Assembly (NCBI GenBank): GCA_964402325.1
Contig: CAYOBI010000003.1
Location: 19,788 to 83,787 of the forward strand
DNA length: 64,000 nucleotides
From: Raineyella sp964402325
GTDB lineage: Bacteria > Actinomycetota > Actinomycetes > Propionibacteriales > Propionibacteriaceae
Direction of reading: 5' to 3'
The first letter of the stretch is position 1, and every line of letters starts with the position of its first letter. The position numbers and the translations under genes were made by a program. Shown one piece after another: positions 48,420 to 57,665 of the stretch. The notes beneath the pieces are model-generated. The model ran no database searches. It worked only from the letters and a program-made list of their open reading frames with translations, and had not been told where the DNA came from.

Positions 48420-50693
48420 GTGCCCACCCCCACCTCGACCTACCGACTGCAGATCACCCGGGAGTTCACCCTGCGGCAGGCCACCGCCATGGTGGGCTAC
48501 CTGCGTGACCTGGGGGTGGGTGCGCTCTACCTGTCCCCGGTGCTGGCCTCGACGTCCGGCTCCGAGCACGGCTACGACTGCGTCGACCCGACCCGGATCG
48601 ATGCCGAGCGGGGCGGCGAGCAGGCCTGGGCCGAGCTGATCGCGGCCGCCCGGGCCGCCGGCCTGGGGATGGTCGTCGACATCGTGCCCAACCACCTGGG
48701 CATCGCCGAACCGGACCAGAACCCGAGCTGGTGGAGCGTGCTCCAGGAGGGTCGCGACTCCCCGTACGCCGCCTGGTACGACATCGACTGGAGCCGCTAC
48801 CCGATCCTGCTGCCGGTGCTCGGCGAGGACCGCGACGAGAAGCTGGCCCTGGTCGAGACCGCGGACGGGGTGCAGCTGGACTACTTCGGCCACCGCTACC
48901 CGGTCGCCGAGGGCACCTGGCAGCCGGGGGACTCGGCCAACGCCGTACACGGCCGCCAGCACTACCGGCTGGTCTCCTGGCGCCGCGGCGACGCCGAGGT
49001 CACCTACCGGCGGTTCTTCACCGTCACCACCCTGGCAGGGCTGCGCCAGGAGGACCCGGAGGTGTTCGCAGCCACCCACGCCCGGATCGCCCGGTGGGTC
49101 GCCGAGGGGCAGGTCGACGGTCTGCGGGTGGACCACCCGGACGGGCTGCGTGACCCGGGCGGCTACTTCGTCCGGCTGCGTGAGCTGGCGCCGGACGCCT
49201 GGATCGTCGGGGAGAAGATCCTGGAGCGCGACGAGCACCTGCCGACCTGGCCGATCCAGGGCACCAGCGGCTACGACGCCATGTTCGACGCGGGGGCGGT
49301 GTTCCTCGACCCGGGCGCCGAGAAGCAGTTCACCCGGGTCTACACCTCGATCACCGGTGACCAGGTCGCGATCGCCGACCACGTCCTGGAGGGCAAGCTG
49401 ACCGCGGCCTACGACCTGCTGGAGGCCGAGCGGCACCGGATCTCCCGGCTCGCCCCCGAGCTCGACGCCGAGCCGCTCGAGTCGGCGCTGGCCGAGATCG
49501 CCGCCCGGTTCGAGGTGTACCGCTCCTACCTGCCGCAGGGCGACGGCTACCTCGTCGCCGCCGAACGGGCGGCCGCCGAGGCCCGCCCCGACCTCGCCGA
49601 GGTGATCGGGGCGATCAGCGGCCGGCTGCACGACCCGGCGGACGAGATCGCCGCCCGGTTCCAGCAGCTCAGCGGCGCGGTGACGGCGAAGGGTGTCGAG
49701 GACACCGCCTACTACCGCTACTCCCGTTTCATCGCCCTGAACGAGGTGGGCGGCGACCCGGGCACCTTCGGGATCGGGGTGGAGGAGTTCCACCGCCGGA
49801 TGGCGCAGCGGCAGGCGTCCTGGCCGGAGTCGATGACGTCGCTGTCGACCCACGACACCAAGCGCAGCGAGGACGTCCGGGCCCGGCTCAACGTGCTGTC
49901 GGAGATGGGTGACATCTGGGGGCCGTTCGCCCAGCGCGTGGTGGAACGGATGGACATCGCGAACCGGCCGCTGGCCTACCTGCTGGCCCAGACCTTCGTC
50001 GGCGCCGCGCCGATCTCCCGGGAGCGGATGCACGCGTACGCCACCAAGGCGATGCGGGAGGCGTCCGACCAGACCAGCTGGACCGACCCGAACGTCGAGT
50101 TCGAGCAGGAGGTGCACGCCGCGATCGACCGGGCGTACGACGACCCGGACACCGTCGAGCTGATGCGGACCCTGCTGGAGCTGATCGCCCGCCCCGGCTG
50201 GTCCAACTCCCTGGGCCAGAAGATCGTCCAGCTGACCATGCCGGGGGTGCCTGACGTCTACCAGGGCACCGAGCTGTGGGACGAGTCGCTGGTCGACCCG
50301 GACAACCGCCGGCCGGTGGACTTCGCCGCCTGCGCCGAGCTGCTCCGACGCACCGACGCGCCGCCGCTGGACGCCACCGGCGCGGCCAAACTGTGGGTGA
50401 CCTCCCGGGCACTGCGGCTACGACGCGAGCGCCCGGACCTGTTCACCGGCTACACCCCGGTGTACGCCGAGGGGCCGGCCGCCGAGCACCTGCTCGCCTT
50501 CGACCGGGGCGGGGTGATCACCCTCGCCACCCGACTGCCCTACGGCCTCACCCACCGCGGCGGCTGGCGCGACACCGTGCTGCACCTGGACGGCACCTAC
50601 CGCGGCCGGCTCCAGGGGCTGGAGTGGTCGGGTACCGTCGCACTGTCGGACATCCTGATCGAGTACCCGGTGGGACTGCTCGTCCGGCAGTGA
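48420..50693 (+). CDS. treY: Malto-oligosyltrehalose synthase
   Basis: TreY isomerises the reducing-end glucose of maltodextrins to an alpha,alpha-1,1 linkage; TreZ then releases trehalose. The 757-residue GH13 product starts PTSTYRLQITREFTLRQA and has the family regions DIVPNHLGI, DGLRVDHPDGLRDPGGYF (nucleophile region), the acid in WIVGEKIL and SLSTHDTKRSEDVRARL. It is complete. No treZ or treX gene is in the window, so the pathway partners must lie elsewhere. GAAGGA supports the GTG start. Confidence 0.95.
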   Translation: MPTPTSTYRLQITREFTLRQATAMVGYLRDLGVGALYLSPVLASTSGSEHGYDCVDPTRIDAERGGEQAWAELIAAARAAGLGMVVDIVPNHLGIAEPDQNPSWWSVLQEGRDSPYAAWYDIDWSRYPILLPVLGEDRDEKLALVETADGVQLDYFGHRYPVAEGTWQPGDSANAVHGRQHYRLVSWRRGDAEVTYRRFFTVTTLAGLRQEDPEVFAATHARIARWVAEGQVDGLRVDHPDGLRDPGGYFVRLRELAPDAWIVGEKILERDEHLPTWPIQGTSGYDAMFDAGAVFLDPGAEKQFTRVYTSITGDQVAIADHVLEGKLTAAYDLLEAERHRISRLAPELDAEPLESALAEIAARFEVYRSYLPQGDGYLVAAERAAAEARPDLAEVIGAISGRLHDPADEIAARFQQLSGAVTAKGVEDTAYYRYSRFIALNEVGGDPGTFGIGVEEFHRRMAQRQASWPESMTSLSTHDTKRSEDVRARLNVLSEMGDIWGPFAQRVVERMDIANRPLAYLLAQTFVGAAPISRERMHAYATKAMREASDQTSWTDPNVEFEQEVHAAIDRAYDDPDTVELMRTLLELIARPGWSNSLGQKIVQLTMPGVPDVYQGTELWDESLVDPDNRRPVDFAACAELLRRTDAPPLDATGAAKLWVTSRALRLRRERPDLFTGYTPVYAEGPAAEHLLAFDRGGVITLATRLPYGLTHRGGWRDTVLHLDGTYRGRLQGLEWSGTVALSDILIEYPVGLLVRQ

Positions 50694-50774
50694 GGCCCCG
50701 ACCCCCGGACGACGAACCGTGCACGACGCGCCCGGAACGAGCGACCGGGGATGAGGAACAACAGAAAGGTCGCC

Positions 50775-51494
50775 ATGACCCTGCGCGTGGACATCTGGTC
50801 CGACATCGCCTGCCCCTGGTGCTACATCGGCAAGCGGCGGTTCGAGGCGGCGCTGGACCGGTTCGCCCACCGCGACGACGTCCGGGTGACCTGGCGGTCC
50901 TACCAGCTGGATCCCGACCTGCCGGAGCGCTACGACGGCACCGAGGCGGAGTACCTCGCCGAGACCAAGCGGATGCCGGCCGAGCGGGTCCGGGAGATGC
51001 TCCAGGTGGTGTCGGAGCAGGCGGCCGGCGTCGGTCTGGCGTACGACTTCGAACACCTGGTGCCGGCCAACTCGCTGCGCAGCCACCAGCTGCTGCACCT
51101 GGCCCAGCGCACCCCCGGCACCGACGTCGCCGCGGTGAAGGACGACCTGCTCGCGGCCCACTTCGTCCGCGGTGAGTCGATCAGCGACCCCGACGTGCTG
51201 GTGTCCGTCGGCGTACGCCACGGCCTGTCCGAGGACGCCGTCCGCGCGGCCCTGGACGACGAGGCGATCCGGGCCGAGGTACTGGCCGACTTCCGCACCG
51301 CCCGCTCCATCGGCGTGACCGGGGTGCCGTTCTTCGTCCTCGAGGACAAGTACGCCATCTCCGGCGCCCAGCCCACCGAGCTGTTCTCCCAGGCCCTGCA
51401 GAAGGTCTGGGAGGAGGAGCATCCGGCGCCGCGCAACTTCATCAGCATCGACGCCGGCGACGCGCCCGCCTGCGGCCCGGAGGGGTGCGCCTGA
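50775..51494 (+). CDS. DsbA family (FrnE-like) oxidoreductase
   Basis: The 239-residue thioredoxin-fold protein has the active site DIACPWCYIGKRRFE (CPWC), a helical insertion domain and the cis-proline loop GVTGVPFFVLEDKYAISGAQ. It ends in ACGPEGCA, a further Cys pair typical of actinobacterial members. There is no signal peptide, so it acts in the cytoplasm, unlike classic DsbA. FrnE-type proteins act as disulfide isomerases/oxidoreductases under oxidative stress. AGAAAGG supports the ATG. Confidence 0.9.
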   Translation: MTLRVDIWSDIACPWCYIGKRRFEAALDRFAHRDDVRVTWRSYQLDPDLPERYDGTEAEYLAETKRMPAERVREMLQVVSEQAAGVGLAYDFEHLVPANSLRSHQLLHLAQRTPGTDVAAVKDDLLAAHFVRGESISDPDVLVSVGVRHGLSEDAVRAALDDEAIRAEVLADFRTARSIGVTGVPFFVLEDKYAISGAQPTELFSQALQKVWEEEHPAPRNFISIDAGDAPACGPEGCA

Positions 51495-51521
51495 CGGCGC
51501 GCTCCGCCCGCCACGGCGCCG

Positions 51522-51546
51522 ATCTGGCAACTGTTGGCATCCAGAT
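51522..51546 (+). promoter_or_regulatory. Inverted repeat upstream of the GH3 remnant
   Basis: ATCTGG and CCAGAT are spaced by 13 nt and enclose CAAC-T-GTTG. The site lies 75 nt before the first GH3 remnant and could be an operator of a former sugar-responsive regulator. No regulator gene is nearby. Confidence 0.25.
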
Positions 51547-51620
51547 GCCCGCCCCACGCCCCGACTCGTACGGTGACAGTGTTCCCGCGCAAGCAGCGCT
51601 GACACGACGAGGAGTCAGAA

Positions 51621-53059
51621 GTGGTCGATCTCAGGGCCGTCCCGTTCAACCTTGACGACGAGGGGGTCGCCTGGGTCGAGCAGACACTCACGGCGATGAC
51701 TGGTCGTTCGCCCCGATCGTCGACCTGAACAACAACTGGCACAACCCGATCATCTCGGTCCGCACCTGGGGCCAGGATCCCGACCTGGTGCTGGCGATGT
51801 CCACGGCCTACATGCAGGGCATCATGGAGTCCGGCATCATGCCGGCCGCCAAGCACTGGCCCGGCGACGGCATCGACGAGCGCGACCAGCACCTCTCCTC
51901 CGCCCCGAACTGGCTGTCCACCGAGGACTGGGACGCCAGCTTCGGCACGGTCTACCGGGGCCTGATCGACGCCGGGCTGCCCTCCATCATGGCCGGACAC
52001 ATCGCGCTGCCGAGCTACCAGCAGTACTTCGACCCGTCGATGACCGACGAGGACATCCTGCCGGCGACGCTGTGCCGGGAGATCACCACCGACCTGCTGC
52101 GCGGCAGGCTCGGCTTCAACGGGGTGGTCGTCACCGACGCCTCGCACATGGTCGCGATGAGCGGGGCGATGCCCCGCCGCGAGGTGCTGCCCGCGGCGAT
52201 CAACGCCGGCTGCGACCTGTTCCTCTTCTTCAACGACCCGGACGAGGACTTCGCCTGGATGCGGCAGGCCGTCGAGGACGGCGTGCTCTCCCGCGGGCGT
52301 CTGGACGAGGCGATCACCCGTACGCTCGGCCTGAAGGCCCGCCTCGGCCTGCACCGCCGCTCCCGCGCCGAGCTGCTGCCGGCCAAGGACGCCGCGATGG
52401 CGACCATCGGCCTGCCGCAGCACAAGGCCGTCGCGGTGGAGGTCGCCGACCGGGCCGTCACCCTGGTGAAGGACCGGGACACCCGGTTCAAGCCGCTGCC
52501 GATCTCCCCCGAGCGGTTCCCGCGGGTGCTGGTCGTCCCGGTCGAGGGCGCCCCGAACCCGATGGCCGCCCTCGGCGGCGGTGCCGGCCACCCGGCCGAC
52601 CGGCTCGCCGAGAAGCTCTGCGAGCGCGGCTACCGGGCCACCGTCTACGAGTCGCTCAAGCGCAAGGCGGCCGGCAAGGGCGAGGAGGAGCTCGCCAAGC
52701 TGGTGATGAGCGCGTACGAGGGCAAGGCCCCGGTCGCCGCCATCACCGACAACTACGACCTGGTCATCTCGGCGGCCAAGGTCGAGGGCCTGATGCAGCC
52801 GATCGAGCGGATCTACTGGCCGTCCACCAAGGGCACGATGGACATCCCCTGGTACGTGCACGAGGTCCCGACGATCTTCGTCTCCTTCCACTCGCCGAAC
52901 CACCTGCCCGACGTCCCGCAGGTGAAGACGTTCATCAACGCGTACGACGACAAGGACTTCACCCTGGACGCCGTGCTCGACAAGCTCGAGGGGCGCTCGG
53001 ACTTCACCGGCGTCTCGCCGATCGACGCCACCGGCGGACTGCGCGACTCCGTCATCTGA
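51621..53059 (+). pseudogene. GH3 beta-N-acetylhexosaminidase-like gene, internally deleted and frameshifted (copy 1)
   Basis: Translation from a well-spaced GTG (GAGGAG upstream) gives a GH3 start (FNLDDEGVAWVEQTLTAMT) but stops at 51726. From 51698 the next frame is open to the end, reading SFAPIVDLNNNWHNPII, then AKHWPGDGIDERDQH and MAGHIALPSYQQYF. The K-H-[FW]-P-G-D-G segment is the GH3 substrate region. Compared with copy 2, about 115 residues of the first barrel domain are missing exactly at the frame change. The remaining frame could begin at an internal ATG (51788), but it would lack a third of the (beta/alpha)8 barrel. The C-terminal domain (VPTIFVSFHSPNHLPDVPQV) is intact. A product is unlikely to be an active glycosidase. 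Confidence 0.8.
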
Positions 53060-53088
53060 CCCCCACCGATGTCCTGAAGGGAAGTCCC

Positions 53089-54027
53089 ATGACCGCCACT
53101 GCACCCGCCGCCGCGCAGGTCCTCGTCGATTTCGTCCCCACCAAGAAGTTCTTCGTCGGCATCGACTCCGACGGCTGCGCCATGGACGCCATGGACATCA
53201 AGCACCAGGAGTGCTTCACCCCGGCGTACATCAAGGCGTGGGACCTACAGCCGATCTCGACCCTGGCCCGGCAGACCGCACTCTTCGTCAACCTCGGGTC
53301 GATCACCCGTGGGCTGAACCGGTGGCTGGCGCTGAAGCAGCTGCTGGACCTGCTGCGGGACCGCGGCGAGGTGGCCGAGCGCGGCGTGACGATCCCGGCG
53401 TACCCGGAGCTGACCGCGTTCGTCGAGTCCGACTACCCGCTGTCCGACAAGGGCGTCGCCGCCTTCGCCGCGGCACACCCCTCCGCCACCGCCGACCGGA
53501 TGATCGCCTGGGGCAACGAGGTGAACACCCGGATCGCCGACATGGTGCACGGCTGTGGGCCGTTCCCCGGCGTACGTGACGCGATGGCCGCGATGTACGA
53601 CAGCGTGGACGAGATGACCGTCTCCGCCACCCCGCTCGAGGCCCTGAAGCGGGAGTGGGCCGAGCACGGCATCGCCGAGTACATGCACGTGATCGCCGGC
53701 CAGGAGATGGGCTCGAAGGCCCAGCACGTCGAGTACGCCGCCAAGGGCAAGTACACCGACGACCACATCATGCTGATCGGCGACGCCCCGGGGGACCGGG
53801 ACGCGGCTGCCAGGGTCGGCGTGCAGTACTACCCGATCCTGCCGGGCAAGGAGAAGGAGTCCTGGCTGCGCTTCAAGGACGAGGCGCTGCCGCGCTTCCT
53901 GGCCGGGACGTTCGCCGGCGGGTACCAGCAGCAGCTGATCGACGAGTTCACCGCGATGCTGCCGTCCGAGGTGCCGTGGGAGACCGTCTCCGGTGTCCGC
54001 GCCGTCACCATGCCCATGGTCAAGTGA
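53089..54027 (+). CDS. HAD-superfamily hydrolase of unknown substrate
   Basis: The intact 312-residue protein has HAD motif I GIDSDGCAMD (nucleophile Asp and the +2 Asp), a conserved Lys in the middle region (AGQEMGSKAQHVEYAAKGKY) and motif IV LIGDAPGDRDAA. A helical cap spans about residues 60-170. I do not recognise the substrate. It lies between two GH3 remnants on the same strand, 29 nt after copy 1 and 68 nt before copy 2, so it probably belonged to the same sugar-utilisation operon and is the only member left intact. GAAGGGAAG precedes the ATG. Confidence 0.8.
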   Translation: MTATAPAAAQVLVDFVPTKKFFVGIDSDGCAMDAMDIKHQECFTPAYIKAWDLQPISTLARQTALFVNLGSITRGLNRWLALKQLLDLLRDRGEVAERGVTIPAYPELTAFVESDYPLSDKGVAAFAAAHPSATADRMIAWGNEVNTRIADMVHGCGPFPGVRDAMAAMYDSVDEMTVSATPLEALKREWAEHGIAEYMHVIAGQEMGSKAQHVEYAAKGKYTDDHIMLIGDAPGDRDAAARVGVQYYPILPGKEKESWLRFKDEALPRFLAGTFAGGYQQQLIDEFTAMLPSEVPWETVSGVRAVTMPMVK

Positions 54028-54095
54028 CCACCCGCGCGCACCCGACGGCACCGACCCGACAGCGCGTACCCCACCCGACGAAGGAGTGATGACCG

Positions 54096-55085
54096 ATGGC
54101 CAAGCTCGTCGACCTGACGAAGAAGCCGTACAACCTCGATGATGCCCGGATCGCGTGGGTCGAGGACACCATCGCGGCGATGACCGACGAGGAGAAGGTC
54201 GGCCAGCTGTTCACCAACCTGTTCTTCTTCGGTGGCGACCAGTTCTCCGGCAACACCCTGACCAACAAGGAGATCCTGGACACGTACCACATCGGCGGGG
54301 CCCGCTAACAACGGGGGCACCTCCGATCAGGTCCAGCAGCTCCTCAACGAACTGCAACGGGACTCGAAGATCCCGCTGCTGATCGCGGCGAACTGCGACG
54401 CCGGCGGCAACGGCGCCTGCAAGGACGGCACCTACGTCGCCTCCGGGGCGCAGTGCGAGGCGTCCCGCGACACCCGCGTCTCCCACGACGCAGGCTACGT
54501 CTCCGGCCGCGAGGAGACCGCGCTGGGCGTCAACGTCAACTTCGACCCGTGTGTCGACATCCTGTCCAACTGGCGCAACACCATCGTCAACACCCGGGCG
54601 TACGGCACCGACGCCGACGACGTGATCACCTACACCTCGGCCTACATCGAGGGCCTGAAGGAGTCCGAGGTCGTCTGCTGCATCAAGCACTTCCCCGGTG
54701 ACGGCGACGAGGAGCGCGACCAGCACCTGGTGCTCGGCAACAACTCGCTGAGCGTCGAGGAGTGGGACGCCTCGTACGGCAAGGTCTACCGGCACCACAT
54801 CGACAACGGTGTGGAGATGTTCATGGCCGGCCACATCGCCGTGCCCGCCTACCAGTAGGCCCTGGTGCCCGGCCTGGCCGACAAGGACAAGCCCCCACCT
54901 TCATGGTGTCGTTCAACTACACCACCCACCTGCACGACGCAACGATGGTGAAGTGCTACGTCAACGCGTACGCCGCCAACGAGGAGTCCATCAAACAGAC
55001 CCTCGACAAGCTCGAAGGCCGGTCGGAGTTCCGGGGGTCCCCGAACGAGCTGGTCTGGACGGACAAGTGGCAGGCGCGGGTCTGA
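54096..55085 (+). pseudogene. GH3 beta-N-acetylhexosaminidase-like gene with frameshift, nonsense codon and deletion (copy 2)
   Basis: The N-terminus is intact: PYNLDDARIAWVEDTIAAMTDEEKVGQLF to TYHIGGAR. There TAAC replaces an expected TAC, creating a stop at 54306-54308 and shifting the frame. Reading on from AAC at 54310 gives NGGTSDQVQQLLNELQRDS, VVCCIKHFPGDGDEERDQHLV and MAGHIAVPAYQ. Then TAG stands where CAG is expected. After a few more codons the middle of the protein is missing and the text jumps to the C-terminal piece TFMVSFNYTTHLHDATMVK to KLEGRSEFRG. Three independent lesions make decay more likely than sequencing error. It keeps the barrel section lost from copy 1. Confidence 0.85.
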
Positions 55086-55116
55086 CCCACCCGTGCCCGG
55101 GCGCACCCTGGCGCCG

Positions 55117-55146
55117 AGGGCCGATCACCTGCGGGTGGTCGGCCCT
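55117..55146 (+). terminator. Terminator after GH3 copy 2
   Basis: AGGGCCGATCACC pairs with GGTGGTCGGCCCT around TGCG (13-bp stem with one G-T pair), 31 nt after the remnant's stop codon. It would end the former GH3-HAD-GH3 transcript. Confidence 0.7.
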
Positions 55147-55164
55147 TGCGGCGTCCCCGTTGCC

Positions 55165-55374
55165 TGCGGCGCGGCGGTGCTTGCGGCGCGGCGGTGCTTG
55201 CGGCGCGGCGGTGTCGTTGNNNNNNNNNNNNNNNNNNNNNNNNNNNNNNNNNNNNNNNNNNNNNNNNNNNNNNNNNNNNNNNNNNNNNNNNNNNNNNNNN
55301 NNNNNNNNNNNNNNNNNNNTGCGGCGCGGCGGTGCTTGCGGCGCGGCGGTGCTTGCGGCGCGGCGGTGTCGTTG
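55165..55374. repeat. 17-bp tandem repeats flanking the second assembly gap
   Basis: TGCGGCGCGGCGGTGCT is repeated in tandem, with a shorter variant ending GTGTCGTTG. The 55-bp block 55165-55219 is identical to 55320-55374 across the gap. The repeats lie between convergent genes and encode nothing recognisable. Confidence 0.9.
55220..55319. other. Assembly gap (100 N)
   Basis: Exactly 100 N between two copies of the same 55-bp sequence. The real distance may be zero, with the two flanks being one sequence, or may hold more repeat copies. Confidence 0.98.
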
Positions 55375-55390
55375 ACCCGCGGATCGGCGG

Positions 55391-55867
55391 TCAGTCCGCG
55401 ATCAGCTCCCGGTCCGGGTGCGCCGACTGCCAACCGTCGATCGCCCGGGTCCAGTCCTCGCCGTCGAACGTCACCACCGAGGCCGGGAACAGTGAGTCCT
55501 CCTCGCGCAGCATGTGCTCGTGCAGTTCGAGGACCTGGGCGGCGAACGCCTCCCGGTGCTGGGCATCGGTGACATCCAGCGCGCGCAGGAACTCCGCCAG
55601 CGCCCGGTGCTCCACCACCAGCGGGGCGATGTAGTCGGCGAAGTCGTCGGGGTAGCGCTCGACCATCACGGCGAACAGACCACCTTCCTCCCCCCGCCAG
55701 TGGCTCTCCAGCTCGTCGGTCAGCCGGGCGATCTCCTCGCGGGCGGTGTCGTACGCCCCCGCGTCCATCGCCCGCCGGGCGGCGTCGGCCAGGTCACGGG
55801 AGCTGTTGTGCTCCGCGTAGTAGTCGCGGATCAGCGTCATGTCCTGGCAGCCGCAGTAGTTGCACAT
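55391..55867 (-). CDS. Hemerythrin-like (HHE domain) protein
   Basis: The 158-residue helical protein carries HHE-type metal residues: AEHNSSRDL, ESHWRGEEGGLF, VEHRALAEF and HEHMLREEDSLFPA. These could bind a diiron centre for oxygen, nitric oxide or iron sensing. The N-terminal MCNYCGCQ adds a Cys cluster. Proteins of this type are often linked to nitrosative or oxidative stress, which would fit the nitrate reductase in the same block, although the genes are 10 kb apart. GTGTGAGGATC precedes the start. Confidence 0.85.
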   Translation of the reverse strand: MCNYCGCQDMTLIRDYYAEHNSSRDLADAARRAMDAGAYDTAREEIARLTDELESHWRGEEGGLFAVMVERYPDDFADYIAPLVVEHRALAEFLRALDVTDAQHREAFAAQVLELHEHMLREEDSLFPASVVTFDGEDWTRAIDGWQSAHPDRELIAD

Positions 55868-55971
55868 GCCGCGATCCTCACACGGCCATTTCTGACGGTC
55901 AAGGGAGCTCTATTGGCGGGCCGTTGGGGGCGTGGTGGGCCTGCCTGCGAACGTGGCGGGTTCCGTAGCGC

Positions 55972-56120
55972 CGTTCCCGCGGATCCTCTCACGTTCCCGC
56001 GGATCCTGCCGCGTTCCCGCGGATACCCAGGGTGCAGCGGGAACCCCACAACGTCCGCGGGAACCCCCCAAGGCCTCAGCAACATCCGCGCGAACCGCAC
56101 CACGTCCGCGGTAACGCCCC
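55972..56120. repeat. Phased 20-bp repeats in inverted arms
   Basis: CGTTCCCGCGGAT(C/A)C occurs at 55972, 55992 and 56012, exactly 20 bp apart. Inverted variants follow: GCAGCGGGAACCCC (56034), CGTCCGCGGGAACCCC (56052), CATCCGCGCGAACC (56083) and CGTCCGCGGTAACG (56103), the last two again 20 bp apart. A 20-bp period is close to two helical turns. Confidence 0.75.
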
Positions 56121-56196
56121 AGGCCCACCGCCCAAGCCCCGGCGCACCACCGCCCGATCCCCGACCACCGGCGTCATGTACGCCACCGAAACGCGC

Positions 56197-56230
56197 AGGA
56201 GGCCCGCCCCCTGACGGGGACGGGCCTCCT
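56197..56230 (-). terminator. Terminator after tuf
   Basis: AGGAGGCCCG pairs perfectly with CGGGCCTCCT, and CCCC/GGGG extends the stem around CTGA. It lies 46 nt beyond the tuf stop on the minus strand. Confidence 0.85.
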
Positions 56231-56275
56231 GATGCGGATCAGCGGTGCCTGATCAGCGGGGCAGGTACGCCAGGA

Positions 56276-57466
<1,191 letters not shown>

Positions 57467-57593
57467 TGGGGCTCCTTCTTGATGGTCGCCTCACTGGTTG
57501 CGAGGCGCGCGTTGATTACTGCCGGCTTAGATTGCCACCGGTCTGACGCTTCGCCGGGTCTCCCGAGGGTGACCCGGCCAAGTTTTCTGCACC

Positions 57594-57647
57594 GGCGCCG
57601 CTTAGTCAAACCGCGGATATACTACCCGGTCCATCCTAAGCGGCGCC
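57594..57647 (-). promoter_or_regulatory. Long inverted repeat in the fusA-tuf spacer (candidate tuf promoter/attenuator)
   Basis: GGCGCCGCTTAG (57594-57605) is perfectly complementary to CTAAGCGGCGCC (57636-57647) with 30 nt between. On the minus strand TAGTAT (57619-57624) lies in the loop, and TTGACT (57604-57609) lies at the inner edge of the distal arm, 17 nt before AAAACT. The structure may be the fusA terminator, a tuf promoter region, or a processing site between the two. Confidence 0.45.
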
Positions 57648-57665
57648 GTTCAGAAGTTCAGGCGA

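Larger units (their letters stand above)
55868..56275. other. 408-nt intergenic region between hemerythrin-like gene and tuf
   Basis: It holds the promoter region of the hemerythrin-like gene, a set of phased 20-bp repeats in two opposed arms, and the tuf terminator. I see no supported gene. Confidence 0.7.

Noticed and set aside
51788..53059. Intact shorter glycosidase starting at an internal ATG
   Set aside because: It would lack a third of the catalytic barrel, and the true start with a good ribosome-binding site lies upstream in another frame. It is better described as part of a pseudogene.
55165..55374. Small proteins encoded by the GC-rich 17-bp repeats
   Set aside because: Only low-complexity frames that run through the N gap, with no start signal.
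55972..56120. Phased repeats as a CRISPR array
   Set aside because: Spacing of 20 bp leaves only about 5 bp between units, and units face in both directions.
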